Of a stretch of DNA of 64,000 nt, positions 1 through 9,543 are shown in pieces; position 1 is the first letter of the stretch, and the number at the start of each line of letters is the position of its first letter. Under the pieces are notes generated by a model, which saw nothing but the letters and a program-made list of their open reading frames with translations, was not told the DNA's origin and made no database searches. Both the position numbers and the translations under genes were made by a program. This stretch comes from VAZQ01 sp963725185. GTDB taxonomy: Bacteria; Pseudomonadota; Alphaproteobacteria; Rhizobiales; Xanthobacteraceae. Location of the stretch: NCBI GenBank assembly GCA_963725185.1, contig CAVRXO010000006.1, forward strand, positions 2,108,001-2,172,000, in the 5' to 3' direction.

Positions 1-875
1 AATTCCATCAACGCTCGCTCCGGCTCGCGCGCTGTGCGGACGGCGTCATACGGCAAGATGAACTCGCCCAGCTGCTTGCTGAAGGACGCCTCGGCCGGAT
101 GCACGCGCGCATCGGCAAACCCCTGCGGCGCCGGATAGGCATAAGAATAAAACGCTGCGTATTCCACAGGCCCGCCGCCGCCGGGCCAGAAACCCGCGCT
201 CGATACTTCGTGCGAATAGGCCTCGCGCGCCACCGCGTCCGGAAGATGCGGCACGCCGCCGGGATGGGGCGGCGCCCGCCGGCCCGAGAACCGCGTCACC
301 GCCAGGTCGAAGCTGCCCCAGAAGAAATGCACGGGGCTCGCCTTGCCGAGAAAGCCGGTGCGGAAATGCGCCATCACCTCATGGGTTGAGGCCAGCACGC
401 GCCAGAACCGGTTGGCGTAATCGCGGTCGTAGGCAGTTTGGGCGCGGTCCTGGTCGAACGGAATGGCCTCGGCGATCTCGCACGGCATCGTGCTGATACG
501 CACGTCGATCCCGAGTTCGGCCAGCGCCGCCATCAGCGCGGCATGGAATTCCGCCACCGGCATGGGCGAGAGCATCACCTGCCGGTAATCGCCGCCGTTC
601 GTCCGCACCCACAGCACGTGGTCGATGAAGTCGAAATCGATCTGGAACGCGGCGCCCCCATACGGGATCGGCGAGGTGGTCAGGCCGCGCGCCGTGACAT
701 AAAGCACCACTTGCCAGGAATGGTTCAACCACGGCGTCAACGCCAACCGGATCTTGCCGACCACCTGCATCCACAAGTGCAGCGTGTCGCACGTGTCTTT
801 CCAAGCCGCATAGGGCAGCTCCGGCCACCGCAGCGCTTCGGCTGGTGTCATCGAAGTCGAGCTTCCAAGCACCAT
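1..875 (-). CDS. DUF5996 family protein (3' end cut by window edge)
   Basis: About 291 codons read without a stop from ATG 875 to the left edge. The protein begins MVLGSSTSMTPAEALRWPEL and contains LHLWMQVVGKIRLALTPWLNHSWQ-type sequence, a GAAFQIDFDFIDH stretch and PVHFFWGSFDLAVTRFSGRRAPP, which are hallmarks of DUF5996 as I know it. The family is about 300 residues, so only the last few residues are probably missing. GGGAGGA lies about 5 nt upstream of the ATG and fixes the start. The biochemical role of the family is unknown. The gene is divergent from glgX. Confidence 0.8.
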   Translation of the reverse strand, partial: MVLGSSTSMTPAEALRWPELPYAAWKDTCDTLHLWMQVVGKIRLALTPWLNHSWQVVLYVTARGLTTSPIPYGGAAFQIDFDFIDHVLWVRTNGGDYRQVMLSPMPVAEFHAALMAALAELGIDVRISTMPCEIAEAIPFDQDRAQTAYDRDYANRFWRVLASTHEVMAHFRTGFLGKASPVHFFWGSFDLAVTRFSGRRAPPHPGGVPHLPDAVAREAYSHEVSSAGFWPGGGGPVEYAAFYSYAYPAPQGFADARVHPAEASFSKQLGEFILPYDAVRTAREPERALME

Positions 876-1212
876 GATTGTCCTCCCGAGGCGTCAGGGC
901 GGTTGATCGGATATTCTCCTAATCGCTTAATCACTTGGGCGCCGAAATCGCGCATCACCGGGCAGCATATACGGTCCGCGTCGCATATGGAACGCGCCGT
1001 CGACGGCAGGCCTGGATGATCATGCGTTCGGGGAACGAGCGCTGCGCGGCTTGCGCCGTTGTCGACGACGATGACGTTGCGCATGCAGCGCGCGCACAAT
1101 TCCTTGGCGCTGATGTGGAACCTTCTGCGCGTCGTCCCTGTTATTCCCGGCTCGGCTGGCTCAACACGGCGCGAGGCGTGGTCGGCGCCGCTCGCCATTC
1201 GCGATCATCATC
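876..1212. other. Divergent intergenic region, no gene seen
   Basis: The 337 bp between the divergent DUF5996 gene and glgX presumably carry both promoters. I see no convincing -35/-10 pair, no hairpin and no coding frame with a credible family match. Confidence 0.5.
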
Positions 1213-3350
1213 GTGCCGTTTCGCATCACCGAAGGAAAGCCGCACCCGCTGGGTGCCATCTGGACCGGATTGGGAGTCAACTTCGCGCTGTTTTCGGCGC
1301 ACGCCACCAAGGTCGAGCTCTGCCTGTTCGACGACCGCGGCGAAACGGAGATTGGTCGGGTCGAGCTGCCTGAATATACCGACGAGGTATGGCACGGATT
1401 CCTTCCCGAGGCGCGACCCGGCACCGTCTACGGCTATCGCGTGCACGGGCCCTACGAGCCGGACGCGGGCCATCGGTTCAATCCCAACAAGCTGCTGCTC
1501 GATCCCTATGCCAAGGTGGTGGTGGGCCAATTGCAGTGGCGGCCGGAGATTTTCGGCTATCGGATGGAAACCGGCGACGACCTGTCGTTCGACGAACGTG
1601 ACAGCGGGCCTTATGTCACCAAGAGCCGCGTCATCGACCCGGCATTCACCTGGGGCGGTGATCGTCCTCCCTCGATCCCGTGGGAGCGCACCGTCATCTA
1701 TGAGCTGCATGTCCGCGGCTACACCAAGCGCCATCCCGAACTGGCCGAACCGTTGCGCGGCACCTTTGCCGGCTTGGTGCAACCGCGCCGTGCTGTCCCA
1801 TCTGCGCAGCCTCGGCGTGAGCGCGGTCGAGTTGCTGCCGATCCACAGCTTTGTCGACGACGGTTATCTTCTCGACAAGGGGCTCACCAACTATTGGGGC
1901 TACAACTCGCTGAGCTTCTTTGCGCCTGCGCGACGCTATTGCAGCATTCCCGATTTCGGCTTCGCCGAATTCAAGGAGATGGTGGCCCGCCTGCACGAAG
2001 CCGGCATCGAGGTCATCCTCGACGTCGTGTACAATCATACGGCGGAAGGAAACGAGAAGGGCCCGACGCTTTCGTTCAAGGGCATCGACAACGCCTCCTT
2101 CTACCGGCTGATCCCCGACCGCAAGCGCCACTACATCAACGACACCGGCACCGGGAACACGTTCAACCTTTCGCACCCGCGCGTTCTGCAGACCGTCATG
2201 GACAGCCTGCGCTACTGGGTGCAGGAGATGCATGTCGACGGCTTTCGCTTCGATCTCGGCACCATCCTGGCGCGCGAGCCGCACGGCTTCGACGAAGGCG
2301 GCGGCTTCCTGGATTCCTGCCGGCAGGACCCGATCCTGTCCGCGGTCAAGCTGATTGCCGAGCCCTGGGACTGCGGCCCCGGCGGCTATCAGGTCGGCGG
2401 CTTCCCGCCCGGCTGGGCCGAATGGAACGACCGCTATCGCGACACCGTGCGGCGCTTCTGGCGCGGGGACGAGCGCCAGCTTCCCGATCTCGCCAAGCGG
2501 TTGACGGCGTCCGCCGACCTGTTCAAGCGCCGCGGCCGCAAACCCTGGTCGAGCGTGAACTTCATCACCGCGCATGACGGCTTCACGCTCGCCGACGCGC
2601 TCAGCTTTCGTGACAAGCACAACGACGCCAACGGCGAGGGAAATCGCGACGGCACCGACGAGAATTACAGCTGCAAACTACGGGGCCGAAGGGCCCACCG
2701 ACGACCCCGCCATCCGGGAGTTGCGCGCGCGCCAGCAGCGCAACATGCTCGCCACGCTCCTGTTCTCCCAGGGCACGCCGATGATTCTCGCCGGGGACGA
2801 GTTCTTCCGGACCCAGAGCGGCAACAACAACGCCTATGCGCAGGATAACGAGATTTCCTGGATCGACTGGCCGCAGATCGGGTCGCAAGGGCATGCACTC
2901 ATGCAATTCGTGTCCCACCTCATTCGGCTTCGTCAAACCAACCCCATGCTGCGGCGGGGCCGCTTTCTCTCGGGCGCCTGCGACGAGGAGCTCGACGTCA
3001 AGGACGTGACCTGGCTCACCTCCTCGGGCGCCGAGGTGACGACCGACAACTGGAACGATCCGAACGCCCGCTCGCTTGGCGTCCTGCTGGATGGTCGCGC
3101 GCAGGAGTCCGGCATTCGGCGCCGCGGCACCGACGTGACGCTCTACCTGGTCCTCAATGCCCACGACGATGTGGTGAAGTTCACCCTGCCCAAGAGCGTC
3201 GGTGGCCGTGGCTGGATCCTGCGCCTCGACACCAACCAGCCGGATCTCGAAAAGCCGTCCACGTTTCGGTTCGGGCACGAATACGAGGTGACGGGCCGGT
3301 CGCTGCTCCTGTTCGAATTGCGCCGCGCGAGCCGTTCCGATTCAGGCTAG
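1213..3350 (+). pseudogene. glgX: Glycogen debranching enzyme GlgX, two frameshifts
   Basis: Three consecutive frames together encode one full-length GlgX of about 712 residues, a GH13 isoamylase-type enzyme that removes alpha-1,6 branches from glycogen. A CBM48-like N-terminus (LGVNFALFSAHATKVELCLF) is followed by the four GH13 motifs: DVVYNH (about 2023-2040), GFRFDLG (about 2240), IAEPWDCG (about 2355) and FITAHDGF (about 2565). The reading frame moves by one extra base at about 1785-1797, just before VLSHLRSLGVSAVELLP. It moves again at the AAA of 2675-2677, where dropping one A restores the conserved NYSCNYGAEG. No other stops occur, so either two sequencing errors or a recent inactivation would explain it. 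The start is GTG without a strong Shine-Dalgarno site. No other glycogen genes are in the window. Confidence 0.88.
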
Positions 3351-3383
3351 GATCGCTGCCCCGAGCTCGATGGGGAGCACATC

Positions 3384-4439
3384 ATGGCGAGACGCATTCG
3401 CAAACCCGGCGGTTTGGCTCTGGCGCTGACGCTCGCCCTCATGGCATCGGCGCCGCCGGCGCCGGCCGCCGCCCAAACGGCGGCCTCCCAAGCGGTCGCC
3501 GACTTCTATCGCGGACGGACTCTCTCCATCAGCGTCGGCTTGAGCGCCGGCGGCGGCTACGACCTGCATGCCAGGGTGCTGGCGCGCTATCTCGGCAGGC
3601 ACCTGCCGGGCGCGCCGGCCATCGTGGTCAAGAACGCGCCCGGTGCCGGCGGGCTCACTTTGGTGAACGCCCTCTACAGCACCTTGGCGCGCGACGGCAG
3701 CGAGCTTGCGACCTTCGAGCGCGGCATCCTGCTCGAGCCCTTGCTCGATCCTGCGCAAGCCCGCTTCGATCCGTTGCGGTTCAGCTGGATCGGCAGCACC
3801 GACAATGACGCCAGCACCTGCTTGTCGTGGCATACGGCGGCGGTCAAGACCATGGACGATGTCATGCGTCACGAGCTGATCGTCGGCGGCACCGGCTCGA
3901 CTGCCATCGCCAACACGTTTCCGCGCGTGCTCAATGCCGTGTTGGGCGCCAAGTTCCGCGTCATTCCCGGCTATCCGGGCGCCAACGAGGCGCTGCTCGC
4001 CATGGAGCGCGGCGAGACGCAGGGGTTCTGCTCATTGGGCTTTGCCACCCTGGAGGCGATCCGGCCCGGCTGGATGGCCGAGCACAAGGTCAACATCTTC
4101 GTCCAGCTCGCCTTGAAGAAGAGCAGCGAGCACCCGGAGGTGCCGCTGGCGCTCGACTTCGCCAAGACGCAAGCCGACCGCCAGGCGATCGAGCTGATCG
4201 TCTCGCCCAATCTCTTTGCCCGTCCGTTCGCCGCGCCGCCCGGGGTGCCGGCCGACCGGCTCGCAGCCTTGCGCAAGGCCTTCGACGAAACCGTGACCGA
4301 TCCGGACTATTTGGCCGAAGCCAAGGAGCGGGGCCTGCATGTCGAGCTCGTGACCGGAGCCGAGCTCGACGACGTACTGCGCCGCCTCTACGCCACCCCG
4401 AAGGACATCGTCACCCGCGTGAAGGACGCGGTGAACTAG
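3384..4439 (+). CDS. Bug/TctC-like periplasmic solute-binding protein
   Basis: This is a 351-residue exported protein: a signal peptide of about 30 residues ends ...APAAAQ, followed by VADFYRGRTLSISVGLSAGGGYDLHARVLARYLGRHLPG. That is the FYRGKT variant of the tripartite tricarboxylate transporter receptor (Bug/TctC) superfamily, with the typical AGGGYD and NAPGAGG loops that bind a carboxylate. GGGGAGC upstream supports ATG 3384. No TctA/TctB genes are nearby, so it must use a remote membrane component or act as a sensor. The ligand cannot be read from the sequence. Two related proteins of the same variant are at 36613-37650 and 40189-41223. Confidence 0.85.
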   Translation: MARRIRKPGGLALALTLALMASAPPAPAAAQTAASQAVADFYRGRTLSISVGLSAGGGYDLHARVLARYLGRHLPGAPAIVVKNAPGAGGLTLVNALYSTLARDGSELATFERGILLEPLLDPAQARFDPLRFSWIGSTDNDASTCLSWHTAAVKTMDDVMRHELIVGGTGSTAIANTFPRVLNAVLGAKFRVIPGYPGANEALLAMERGETQGFCSLGFATLEAIRPGWMAEHKVNIFVQLALKKSSEHPEVPLALDFAKTQADRQAIELIVSPNLFARPFAAPPGVPADRLAALRKAFDETVTDPDYLAEAKERGLHVELVTGAELDDVLRRLYATPKDIVTRVKDAVN

Positions 4440-4603
4440 GTAGGGCGCAATCGCTTTATTGCGCCGGCCGGCCCCAACGGACTGCGGACCATTTGGCGAT
4501 GCGTGGTAGGGCGCAATCGCTTTATTGCGCCGCCTGGCCGATCTTCAAGGGACTGCGGAGCATTTGGCGATGCCGACGGCGCAATAAAGCGATTGCGCCC
4601 TAC
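4440..4603. repeat. Cluster of three palindromic repeat units
   Basis: Two direct copies (4440-4465 and 4506-4531) and one inverted copy (4578-4603) of a 26-bp unit that starts GTAGGGCGCAAT and ends ATTGCGCC. Each unit is itself a hairpin: GGCGCAAT, loop CGCTTT, ATTGCGCC. The first two units sit in an imperfect tandem duplication of about 66-72 bp that also repeats GGACTGCGGA-CATTTGGCGATGC. The cluster lies between convergent genes, and the inverted copy supplies the TAG stop (4600-4602) of the cytochrome gene. The same unit recurs at 36536-36603. It looks like a REP/BIME-type element. Confidence 0.9.
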
Positions 4604-5598
4604 GGCGCGCGTGAGGCGACGTAGGCGGCGATCGCCAGCATGTCGTCGTTGCTGAGCTTCTCGACCACCGGACGCATCTGCGCCGCCGAGGGTCCGGCGC
4701 GGTCGCCGTTCTGGATGTCCCACAGCTGGCGAACGATGTAGTTGGGATGGCGCCCGGCGATCGCCGGCACATCGCCCAGGCCCTGCAGGGTCGGCCCGTG
4801 ACAGGTGGCGCAGGCAACCGTCTTGCCGCCGCCGGTCGTGACCAAAGCCTCGCCCTTGGCGATGCTGCCGTTGGGCACATAGGCCACGAACCCGCTGCGC
4901 GGATCGCGATAGACCACGTCCTCCTCGTTCTTCGGGACCTCGATGATGCGGTTGCCCATGGGCTCGGTGCCGCCCGCGGGGTGCACCAGCCGCTTGTTGC
5001 CAGGGCCAATGAAGCTCTTGGGCACCGTGTCGGTCTCGGCCACCCGGATCCATTGCCGCGGCTTGACCGAGGCGAAGTAGGTCGCCGCATCCTTGATCTC
5101 GGCCTCGCTCGCGGCCTTCGCCAAGGCGATCATGATGCCGCCGTACTTGCGATCGCCGTTCTTCCAGTCGGCCAGCTGGCGCACGAAATAGGCGATCGGG
5201 AGGCCGGCCACGTAAGCGGATTCGTCGTGGCCGGTGCCGGTCGGCAGGTGGCAGGAGCCGCAGGCGCGCACCTGCGTGTCCTTGTCGCCGAACTGCACGA
5301 TCTTGGGCATCGCCGGATACATGTCCGGATACCAGTTCGGAATGTCGAACATGTCGTCGGCCTTGGCGCGCGTGATCGACAGCGTGCTGCCGGGCGGCGG
5401 CGGCCGCAACCTGGTGCCCTCGATGCGCGGCGCCGGCTGCTCCTTCTCGGTGACCGGGAACGCCCATTCGGGTTTCTCGGCCGCGGCGGCAAGCACGGGG
5501 ACCAGCACGAGAGCCACGCTCGTCAGAGCCACGCTCGTCAGAGCCACGCTCGTGAGAGCCACGCTCGTAAGAGCCAAAGTGCGGACGACGTTTCTCAT
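4600..5598 (-). CDS. Diheme cytochrome c, periplasmic
   Basis: A 332-residue exported c-type cytochrome with two heme-attachment motifs, CGSCH at residues 113-117 and CATCH near 261-265, and a LQGLGDVPAIAGRHPNYIVRQL stretch typical of c4/c553-type proteins. It presumably transfers electrons in the periplasm, but no partner dehydrogenase or oxidase is adjacent. The start is set at ATG 5598, preceded by AGGGGAAG. The longer upstream frame is not protein-like. The signal peptide (residues 1-40) is built from LTSVA repeats. The stop codon lies inside a palindromic repeat shared with the intergenic region. The gene is convergent with the TctC-like gene. Confidence 0.87.
   Translation of the reverse strand: MRNVVRTLALTSVALTSVALTSVALTSVALVLVPVLAAAAEKPEWAFPVTEKEQPAPRIEGTRLRPPPPGSTLSITRAKADDMFDIPNWYPDMYPAMPKIVQFGDKDTQVRACGSCHLPTGTGHDESAYVAGLPIAYFVRQLADWKNGDRKYGGIMIALAKAASEAEIKDAATYFASVKPRQWIRVAETDTVPKSFIGPGNKRLVHPAGGTEPMGNRIIEVPKNEEDVVYRDPRSGFVAYVPNGSIAKGEALVTTGGGKTVACATCHGPTLQGLGDVPAIAGRHPNYIVRQLWDIQNGDRAGPSAAQMRPVVEKLSNDDMLAIAAYVASRAP
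5506..5580. repeat. 15-bp tandem repeat in a signal peptide
   Basis: About five copies of a 15-bp unit (consensus CGTCAGAGCCACGCT on the plus strand) lie end to end, with small differences. They encode four LTSVA pentapeptides in the hydrophobic core of the cytochrome c signal peptide. The unit is a multiple of three, so copy-number change would keep the frame. Confidence 0.9.
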
Positions 5599-5909
5599 GC
5601 GGGCTTCCCCTGCGACCATTGCGGTGCGACTGAACCACGGCCAGCATATTGGGACGCGGGCGGCCAAACAATCGCAAGAATTCAGCGCTCCAGAAGCGAG
5701 CGGCCGCCGCGGCTCACGTCCGCCAGACCCCTGGCCGCGGCCGGAAGGGCTGATATGCTGGCGGCCGTATTCGCGCTGCAGGCGCGGTATTCGCGTCAAC
5801 CTCCGCGGCGGCGGGAGGCGAGATGCTCGGGTGCGCGGCCTGAGGCTTGATGCCGCGTGCCAGACAGTGGGGCCGACATCGCGAATCGATCTGACCCAGG
5901 GAGAGCAAC
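5599..5909. other. Intergenic region, no gene seen
   Basis: The 311 bp between the divergent cytochrome and GYD genes have no plausible coding frame and no clear hairpin. A short imperfect repetition of GTATTCGCG occurs at about 5766-5792. Divergent promoters are expected but none is convincing. Confidence 0.45.
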
Positions 5910-6230
5910 ATGCCCAAATATCTTTTTGAAGCGCGTTACACTGCCGAGGGTGCCAAGGGAGTCGCCCGCGAAGGCGGCAGCGGACGCCGCGAAGCCGTCG
6001 CCAGGATGACGGAAAGCCTGGGCGGCAAGCTGGAGGCCTTCTACTTCGCGTTCGGCGATGTCGATGCGTATGTCATCATCGATGTGCCGGACAACGTGAC
6101 CGTCGCCGCGGCCGCGCTCGCGGTCGCCCAGGGCGGCGGCGCGACCGTGAACACCGTCGTGCTGCTGACACCGGAGGAGATGGACCAGGCGGGCAAGAAA
6201 GCAGTGGCGTATCGGCCGCCGGGGCGCTGA
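5910..6230 (+). CDS. GYD domain protein
   Basis: 106 residues: MPKYLFEARYTAEGAKGV...REAVARMTESLGGKLEAFYFAFGDVDAYVIIDVPDNVTVAAAALAV. This matches the GYD family, small ferredoxin-like-fold proteins with a conserved Gly-(Tyr/Asp)-Asp turn (here FGDVDAYV), whose role is unknown. GGGAGAG lies 5 nt before the ATG. It is 5 bp upstream of the next gene, so the two are probably co-transcribed. Confidence 0.88.
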   Translation: MPKYLFEARYTAEGAKGVAREGGSGRREAVARMTESLGGKLEAFYFAFGDVDAYVIIDVPDNVTVAAAALAVAQGGGATVNTVVLLTPEEMDQAGKKAVAYRPPGR

Positions 6231-6235
6231 ATTCG

Positions 6236-7348
6236 GTGCAGCGCGCGCCGCTCGGTTGCGTGCTTGCGCGCCTCGGCGCCAAGCCGGCGATGGCGGCGGT
6301 TCTCGCCGCCGTCGCGGCGATTTGCTTCGGCCCGGCTTGTGCCCTCGGCGCCAACGACATCGTCAACTACCAGGGAGCGGATCGCGAGCAGCAGCTCATC
6401 GAGGGCGCCGCCAAGGAGGGGCAGGTCGTTCTCTATTCGGCGATGATCGTGAACCAGACGCTGCGACCGCTGACCGCGGCCTTCGTCAAAAAATATCCTT
6501 TCCTCAAGATGACCTATTGGCGGGCCGATTCCGAGGAGCTGCTGCCGAAGATTTCCGCCGAGGTGCGCGCGCGCAACGTGGTGGCCGATCTGCTCGAAGG
6601 CAGCGGCGGCGGCGAGGTCGCGGTGGAAGCCGGCCTCACGCAGCCGTTCTTTTCGCCGGTCCTGGCCGAGTATCCGGCCGCCTACCGCGACCCGAGCGGC
6701 AATCTGGCCCCGACCCGGTTCAGCTATTTCGGCGTCGCCTACAATACCAGGCAGGTTTCGGCGGACCGGGTGCCGAAGACCTATGAGGACCTGCTCGACC
6801 CGCAATGGAAGGGCAGGATGGCGTGGGCTTATGCGACGACCGGCCGCTATCTGTTCCTGATCAACCTGCGTCTCGCCTGGGGCGAGGACGCGGCGATGGC
6901 CTACTTCAAGAAGCTGGCCGAGCAGAGGATCATCAATTTCGCATCCGGCAGCGCACGCACTTTGGTCGATCGAGTGATCGCCGGCGAATATCCGATCGCG
7001 CTCAATATCTACGCCCATCACCCGCTGATCAGCGCGGCCAAGGGCGCTCCGGTCAATACGCAGCTCATCGATCCGGTGCCGAGCGTGGCCGGCACGATCT
7101 CGGTGGTCAAAGACGCTCCGCATCCGCATGCCGCCATGCTGCTCTTGGATTTCATCCTGTCCCGCGAGGGCCAAAAGATCCTGTCCGACGCGGACTATTT
7201 TTCGGCCAGTCCGAACGTGCCGGCGCGTCCGCAACTGGCAGGGATCGTGCCCAAGACCGCGGGCTTGAGCGAGAACTTCATCCCTCCGCAGCAGCTGAAC
7301 TCCTACATCGACAGCACCGATCAGATCCTCCAAAGCCTGTTCCGCTGA
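6236..7348 (+). CDS. Fe3+/ABC-type extracellular solute-binding protein
   Basis: A 370-residue exported binding protein (signal peptide about 1-38, ending CALGA). EGQVVLYSAMIVNQTLRPLTAAFVKKYPFLKMTYWRADSEELLPKI and the later YNTRQV, PKTYEDLLDPQWKGRMAW and FILSREGQKIL segments match the FbpA/AfuA-like family 1 solute-binding proteins, which take up ferric iron or other small ligands. The start is GTG. No permease or ATPase follows, so it is an orphan receptor here. The ligand is not predictable. Confidence 0.82.
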   Translation: MQRAPLGCVLARLGAKPAMAAVLAAVAAICFGPACALGANDIVNYQGADREQQLIEGAAKEGQVVLYSAMIVNQTLRPLTAAFVKKYPFLKMTYWRADSEELLPKISAEVRARNVVADLLEGSGGGEVAVEAGLTQPFFSPVLAEYPAAYRDPSGNLAPTRFSYFGVAYNTRQVSADRVPKTYEDLLDPQWKGRMAWAYATTGRYLFLINLRLAWGEDAAMAYFKKLAEQRIINFASGSARTLVDRVIAGEYPIALNIYAHHPLISAAKGAPVNTQLIDPVPSVAGTISVVKDAPHPHAAMLLLDFILSREGQKILSDADYFSASPNVPARPQLAGIVPKTAGLSENFIPPQQLNSYIDSTDQILQSLFR

Positions 7349-7538
7349 CCGCGCCGAGCGTGCCGTCAGTCTGAAGATTCCCAAGCTCGGCGGCCTGCGC
7401 AACGCGCTGGCGGCGGCTGCGGCGTCGAACCGGTCGCGGGCGCCCACGCCGGCTGATCTTAATTGCGAGTCTCCGGTTGGTCCGTTACAGCATCTCCGGC
7501 GGGAGCCGATCGCCAACGTCCTGCAAGAGGAGGCAGCA

Positions 7539-8276
7539 ATTCCTGATATTCTCACCACCCAGAAGGGCCCGATTCTCGAGATCACCCTGAACCGGCCGCA
7601 GGACGGCAATGCCGCCAGCGACGACATGGCCGAGCAGCTCACCAAGCTTCTGCTGGGCGCCGCCGAGAGCGCCGACATCATCGTGCTGCGGGGGGCCGGC
7701 GACGATTTCTGCGTCGGCCGCTCGACGGCCGGGCGCCGGCCGGCCAGCAACTCCGCCGACGCGCTGGAGCGCCGCTTCGGCAGCGACGTCGTGTTCGATT
7801 GCTACAACGCCTTCCGGCGGGCGCGGGCACCCGTCATCGGCGTGGTGAGGGGCCGCGCGCTCGGATTTGGCTGCGCCATCGCGGCGGTCTGCGACATCAC
7901 GCTTGCGGCCGACACCGCGCAATTCCAGATCCCCGAGATGCTGCACAACATCATGCCCACCATGGTGATGTCGGCGCTGGTCGACCGTGTGCCGCGCAAG
8001 GCGCTCACCTATTTCGTCTATTCGACCGGCATGATCAGCGCGGCGCGGGCGCGCGAGGCCGGCCTCGTCAGCGAGGTGGTGCCGCTCGCGCAGCTCGATG
8101 CCGCCGTCGAGACGCTGTGCGCCACCATGATGAAGGCGCCGCTGCCGGCACGCCTGGCCGTCAAGGAATACACGCGCACGGCGCTCGACATGGACATTGC
8201 GGGAGCGATCGATTACGCCCGCAATCTGCACGCAACCATCAATTCGGCAGCCGCCATGCGGCCGAAACCCAAATGA
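7539..8276 (+). CDS. Enoyl-CoA hydratase/isomerase family protein, probable ATT start
   Basis: Crotonase-fold protein of about 245 residues: ILTTQKGPILEITLNRPQ at the N-terminus, oxyanion-hole segments DDFCVGRS and GRALGFGCAIAAVCDI, and PEMLHNIMP. The second catalytic Glu of hydratases is kept (PEM), while the first (GGGCE in hydratases) is Ala (GFGCA), so the reaction may not be a simple hydration. The frame has no ATG at the proper N-terminus. AGGAGG (7528-7533) sits 5 nt before ATT 7539, which gives exactly the expected start. The first ATG (7626) would remove the first beta-strands. The gene is convergent with the permease gene. Confidence 0.82.
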   Translation: MPDILTTQKGPILEITLNRPQDGNAASDDMAEQLTKLLLGAAESADIIVLRGAGDDFCVGRSTAGRRPASNSADALERRFGSDVVFDCYNAFRRARAPVIGVVRGRALGFGCAIAAVCDITLAADTAQFQIPEMLHNIMPTMVMSALVDRVPRKALTYFVYSTGMISAARAREAGLVSEVVPLAQLDAAVETLCATMMKAPLPARLAVKEYTRTALDMDIAGAIDYARNLHATINSAAAMRPKPK

Positions 8277-8285
8277 GCGCTGGCT

Positions 8286-9507
8286 TCAGCTCAGCCACCA
8301 GGCCCCGAGCGCGAGCGTGAGGAGCGTCAGCGGGATGCCGGCCCGGCAATAGGCGAGGAACGATATCTCGATGCCCGCCGCGCGGGCGCGCTCCGCCACG
8401 ATCAGATTGGCCACCGATCCGACCAGGGTCAGGTTGCCCGCCAGCGTCGAGCTCATCGCGATCGTGAGCCACGCGCGCGAACTCATCGGCGAGCCCCGTC
8501 ACGAACGGCTTGAGGGCCAGCACGGCCGGCACGTTGCTGATGATGTTCGACAGCACCGCGGTAACACCGGTCAGCGCCCAGACATCGTTCAGGTGCATGC
8601 CGTGCACGGCCGCGATGACATCTGCGCTCAACAAGACCTTCTCGGCGCCGGCCACCACCACGAACAAGCCGGCGAACATCAACAGTAGCGCGCCGTCGAT
8701 CTCGCGATAGACCTTGCGCGCCTTGATGGCGCGGGTGACCAGGAGCAGCGCGCCGCCCAGGATGGCAGCCTTGGCGACCGGCATGCCGGCAAAGAACAAG
8801 CATACGACCCCCAACGCCACCAGCACCGCCTTGATCATCTGGGGCTTGTGCACGCGGGCCGGCGGCGGCACCGCGGAGAGACGCTGCCGGTCGCTGAACT
8901 CGCGGCGTGACACCACGGACATCACCACGATCACCAGCACCAGGCCGGCGACCGCGATGGGCGCGAGGACGGCGGCAAAAACCGTATACGGAATGTGCGA
9001 CACCGCCCCGATGATCATGTTCTGCGGATTGCCGGTGATGGTGGCGGTGCTGCCGACATTCGCCGCCATCGCCAAGCCGAGCAGGTAGGGAACCGGATCG
9101 CGCCGCAACGCGCGGGTCACTTCGATGACGAGGGGCGCCATCACCAGGCAGACCGCATCGTTGACGAGAAAAGCCGAGAAGGCGCCGGCGGTGACGACCA
9201 CGGCCGCGAGCAGCAGCCGCGGCGAATGAGCGCGGGTCAGCGCCCAGCCGGCGACCAGCCGGAAGAAGCCCGAGAGCTTCAGGTGCGCCACCACGATCAT
9301 CATGCCGAGCAGAAGCACGATGGTGTCCAGATCAATCGCCTGGTAGGCCTCCTGCGGAGAAAGCGCGCCCACCGCCATCATCATGGCGGCGCCCGTCAAG
9401 GCGACCCCGGCGCGATCGAGACGCAGGCCGGGGATGCGGCCAAGCGCCACGCCCGCATAGGTGAGGATGAAGATTGCCGCCGTGGCCAACGTCGTCAGCG
9501 AGGTCAT
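8286..9507 (-). pseudogene. SLC13/ArsB-type anion permease, one frameshift
   Basis: An integral membrane transporter of about 406 residues. The first frame (start ATG 9507) gives many hydrophobic helices and the ITGNPQNMIIGA motif of the CitMHS/ArsB/NhaD ion transporter superfamily (sodium:sulfate/dicarboxylate or arsenite type). At about 8472-8480, after GLADEFAR, one extra base moves the frame. The rest (WLTIAMSSTLAGNLTLVGSVANLIVAERARAAG...) is conserved to the stop at 8286. The second half repeats the first, as in the family (STLAGNLTLVGSVAN mirrors STATITGNPQN). The substrate is unknown. Confidence 0.82.
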
Positions 9508-9543
9508 TCGGCGACCCGGCTCGCGGCGACGCGAGGGCGCCGG

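Noticed and set aside
6041..7750. A 569-codon minus-strand open frame across the GYD and iron-type receptor genes
   Set aside because: It covers two well-supported sense genes and part of a third and shows no family features.
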